A stretch of DNA of 5,871 nt from CAYLGY01 sp964383325 (GTDB lineage Bacteria; Pseudomonadota; Alphaproteobacteria; Rhizobiales; Rhizobiaceae): NCBI GenBank assembly GCA_964383325.1, contig CAYLGY010000121.1:1-5871 (forward strand), written 5' to 3'. Under the pieces are notes generated by a model. That model was not told where the DNA came from, did not search any database, and saw only the letters and a list, made by a program, of their open reading frames with translations. The translations under genes were made by a program, and so were the position numbers. The first letter of the stretch is position 1. Each line of letters begins with the position of its first letter. Positions 4,878 to 5,871 of this stretch are shown one piece after another.

Positions 4878-5871
4878 ATGGCAATGAATTTCGGGTGGGC
4901 CAGGCGAGGCGCCACGCGGCGAGGGGTATTGATGGCCGGAGGTGCACTGGCATTGTCGGCTGCATTCCCCATCACGTCGCGAGCGGAGGTTGATACCGTC
5001 ACTCTCGCCTATCAACCTGGCATCACCTATCTTCCACTAATAATTATGCGCAATCAGCGCCTGATCGAGAAGCATGCGGCTAGGCTGGGGATCAGTTCCC
5101 TGACGGCAGAGTGGGCTACCTACTCCTCGGGCGCTGCGATGAATGACGGCCTGATTTCCGGGAATCTCCACTTTGCGGCGACCGGGACACCGCCATTGAT
5201 CACGATCTGGGATCGTACGCGAGGATCCCTTGACGTCCGCGGCGTTGCGGCGTTCAGCGCCCTTCCGCAATATCTTGTTACCCGCAATCCGAATGTGAAG
5301 ACGATCCAGGATTTTCAGCCTGGTGACCGGATTGCACTTCCGGCGGTGGGAGTGTCCATCCAGGCAACCCTGCTGCAAATGGCTGCGGCGCAAGCATGGG
5401 GCCCTGAGAATTATGGTCGCCTCGATGATATCACCGTGTCCATGTCTCACCCGGACGGCATGGTTGCACTCCTGTCCAAATCCTCTGAAATCACTGCGCA
5501 TTTTACCAATCCACCGTTCCAGTATCAGGAACTCGCAGATGACGAGGTTCGTCTGATTCTGAGTTCGTTCGACGTGACAGGCGGACCAGTCAGCAATGGC
5601 GTTATCGCTGCAACCAACGCCTTCCGCGAGGCGAATCCTACTGTTTATGCTGCATTCCTGAGCGCGCTTGACGAGGCGATGGAAACGATCGCCAGCGATC
5701 CAAAGCAAAGTGCAGAAATTTATATTCAGGAAGCAGGATCATCCCTGGAGTTGGACTTTATAATGGATATGTTAAGCCGGGAAGATACCGTATTCTCATC
5801 CGTACCGAACAGAACCATGGCCTTTGCCAGTTTCATGGCAGACATCAATCGCATTAACAATCGTCCAAGCA
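4878..5871 (+). CDS. NitT/TauT-family ABC transporter periplasmic substrate-binding protein, Tat-exported (3' end outside the window)
   Basis: The frame opens at 4878 and runs off the right edge after 331 codons plus one base, so the C-terminus is missing or nearly reached; family members are usually 320-370 residues. The N-terminus is a signal peptide with the twin-arginine motif TRRGVLM (13-19), a hydrophobic stretch AGGALALSAAF (20-30) and a likely cleavage site SRA|EV after residue 36. The mature part begins with the strand VTLAYQPGITYLPLIIMRNQ (41-60), typical of SsuA/TauA/NrtA proteins, then has SGAAMNDGLISGNLHFAATG (84-103), the segment that follows the ligand cleft in this family, KTIQDFQPGDRIALP (141-155) matching the usual sequence 'dLkGkrIavp', and the second lobe with HFTNPPFQYQEL (208-219). 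These proteins deliver sulfonates, nitrate, aromatic acids or pyrimidine precursors to an ABC permease. Divergent transcription from the enzyme operon suggests the ligand feeds those enzymes. Ligand specificity cannot be read directly. Confidence 0.88.
   Translation, partial: MAMNFGWARRGATRRGVLMAGGALALSAAFPITSRAEVDTVTLAYQPGITYLPLIIMRNQRLIEKHAARLGISSLTAEWATYSSGAAMNDGLISGNLHFAATGTPPLITIWDRTRGSLDVRGVAAFSALPQYLVTRNPNVKTIQDFQPGDRIALPAVGVSIQATLLQMAAAQAWGPENYGRLDDITVSMSHPDGMVALLSKSSEITAHFTNPPFQYQELADDEVRLILSSFDVTGGPVSNGVIAATNAFREANPTVYAAFLSALDEAMETIASDPKQSAEIYIQEAGSSLELDFIMDMLSREDTVFSSVPNRTMAFASFMADINRINNRPS

Noticed and set aside
5037..5708. Minus-strand 223-codon open frame
   Set aside because: It is antisense to the binding-protein gene, whose signal peptide, ribosome site and family motifs are clear; the Cys- and Arg-rich translation looks like a mirror frame.
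1..5871. CRISPR arrays, tRNA or rRNA genes, insertion sequences
   Set aside because: I found no regularly spaced repeats, no cloverleaf or rRNA-like stretch, and no transposase motif or terminal inverted repeats.

Overview
The window looks like a catabolic accessory locus from a proteobacterium, most likely an alphaproteobacterium. I infer this from the mixed GC content, the Tat-dependent ABC-transporter binding protein, the MmgE/PrpD and PrpF enzymes, and the compact divergent layout. Genus cannot be told from the sequence.

Layout, left to right: bases 1-114 hold only a possible gene fragment running off the left edge. A tight four-gene operon is read leftwards on the minus strand from about 4507 to 115: MmgE/PrpD-family enzyme (4443-3028), PrpF-family isomerase (3019-1811), ComA-like TIM-barrel protein (1787-1008) and a TrmB-family regulator (993-115). 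The gaps are only 8, 23 and 14 bases. A 434-base divergent intergenic region (4444-4877) holds a good promoter for the operon (TTGACA, 17 bases, TATGGC), a weaker one facing right, two oppositely oriented copies of a GTAGTWGCTWT motif lying on the two promoters, and a leader rich in stem-loops. From 4878 to the right edge and beyond, the plus strand encodes a NitT/TauT (SsuA/TauA/NrtA-like) periplasmic binding protein with a twin-arginine signal peptide. Its permease and ATPase genes would be expected just outside the window.

How it may work together (inference): the binding protein captures an anionic organic acid or sulfonate, which is imported and processed by three enzymes. The combination is unusual. 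The ComA family catalyses C-S bond formation between sulfite and an enol acid. PrpF isomerises unsaturated tricarboxylates. MmgE/PrpD proteins are lyases, hydratases or epimerases of aconitate-like acids. One coherent hypothesis is breakdown of a sulfonated di- or tricarboxylate through sulfite release, isomerisation of the unsaturated acid and hydration or decarboxylation. The TrmB-like protein would sense a pathway metabolite and control both divergent transcripts. The ComA-like protein has lost several active-site signatures of true phosphosulfolactate synthase, and the MmgE/PrpD protein has Lys where a catalytic His is usual, so the chemistry is probably not the textbook one. The two distal operon genes (ComA-like, TrmB) have clearly lower GC in sampled stretches than the PrpF, MmgE and binding-protein genes, suggesting a mosaic origin.
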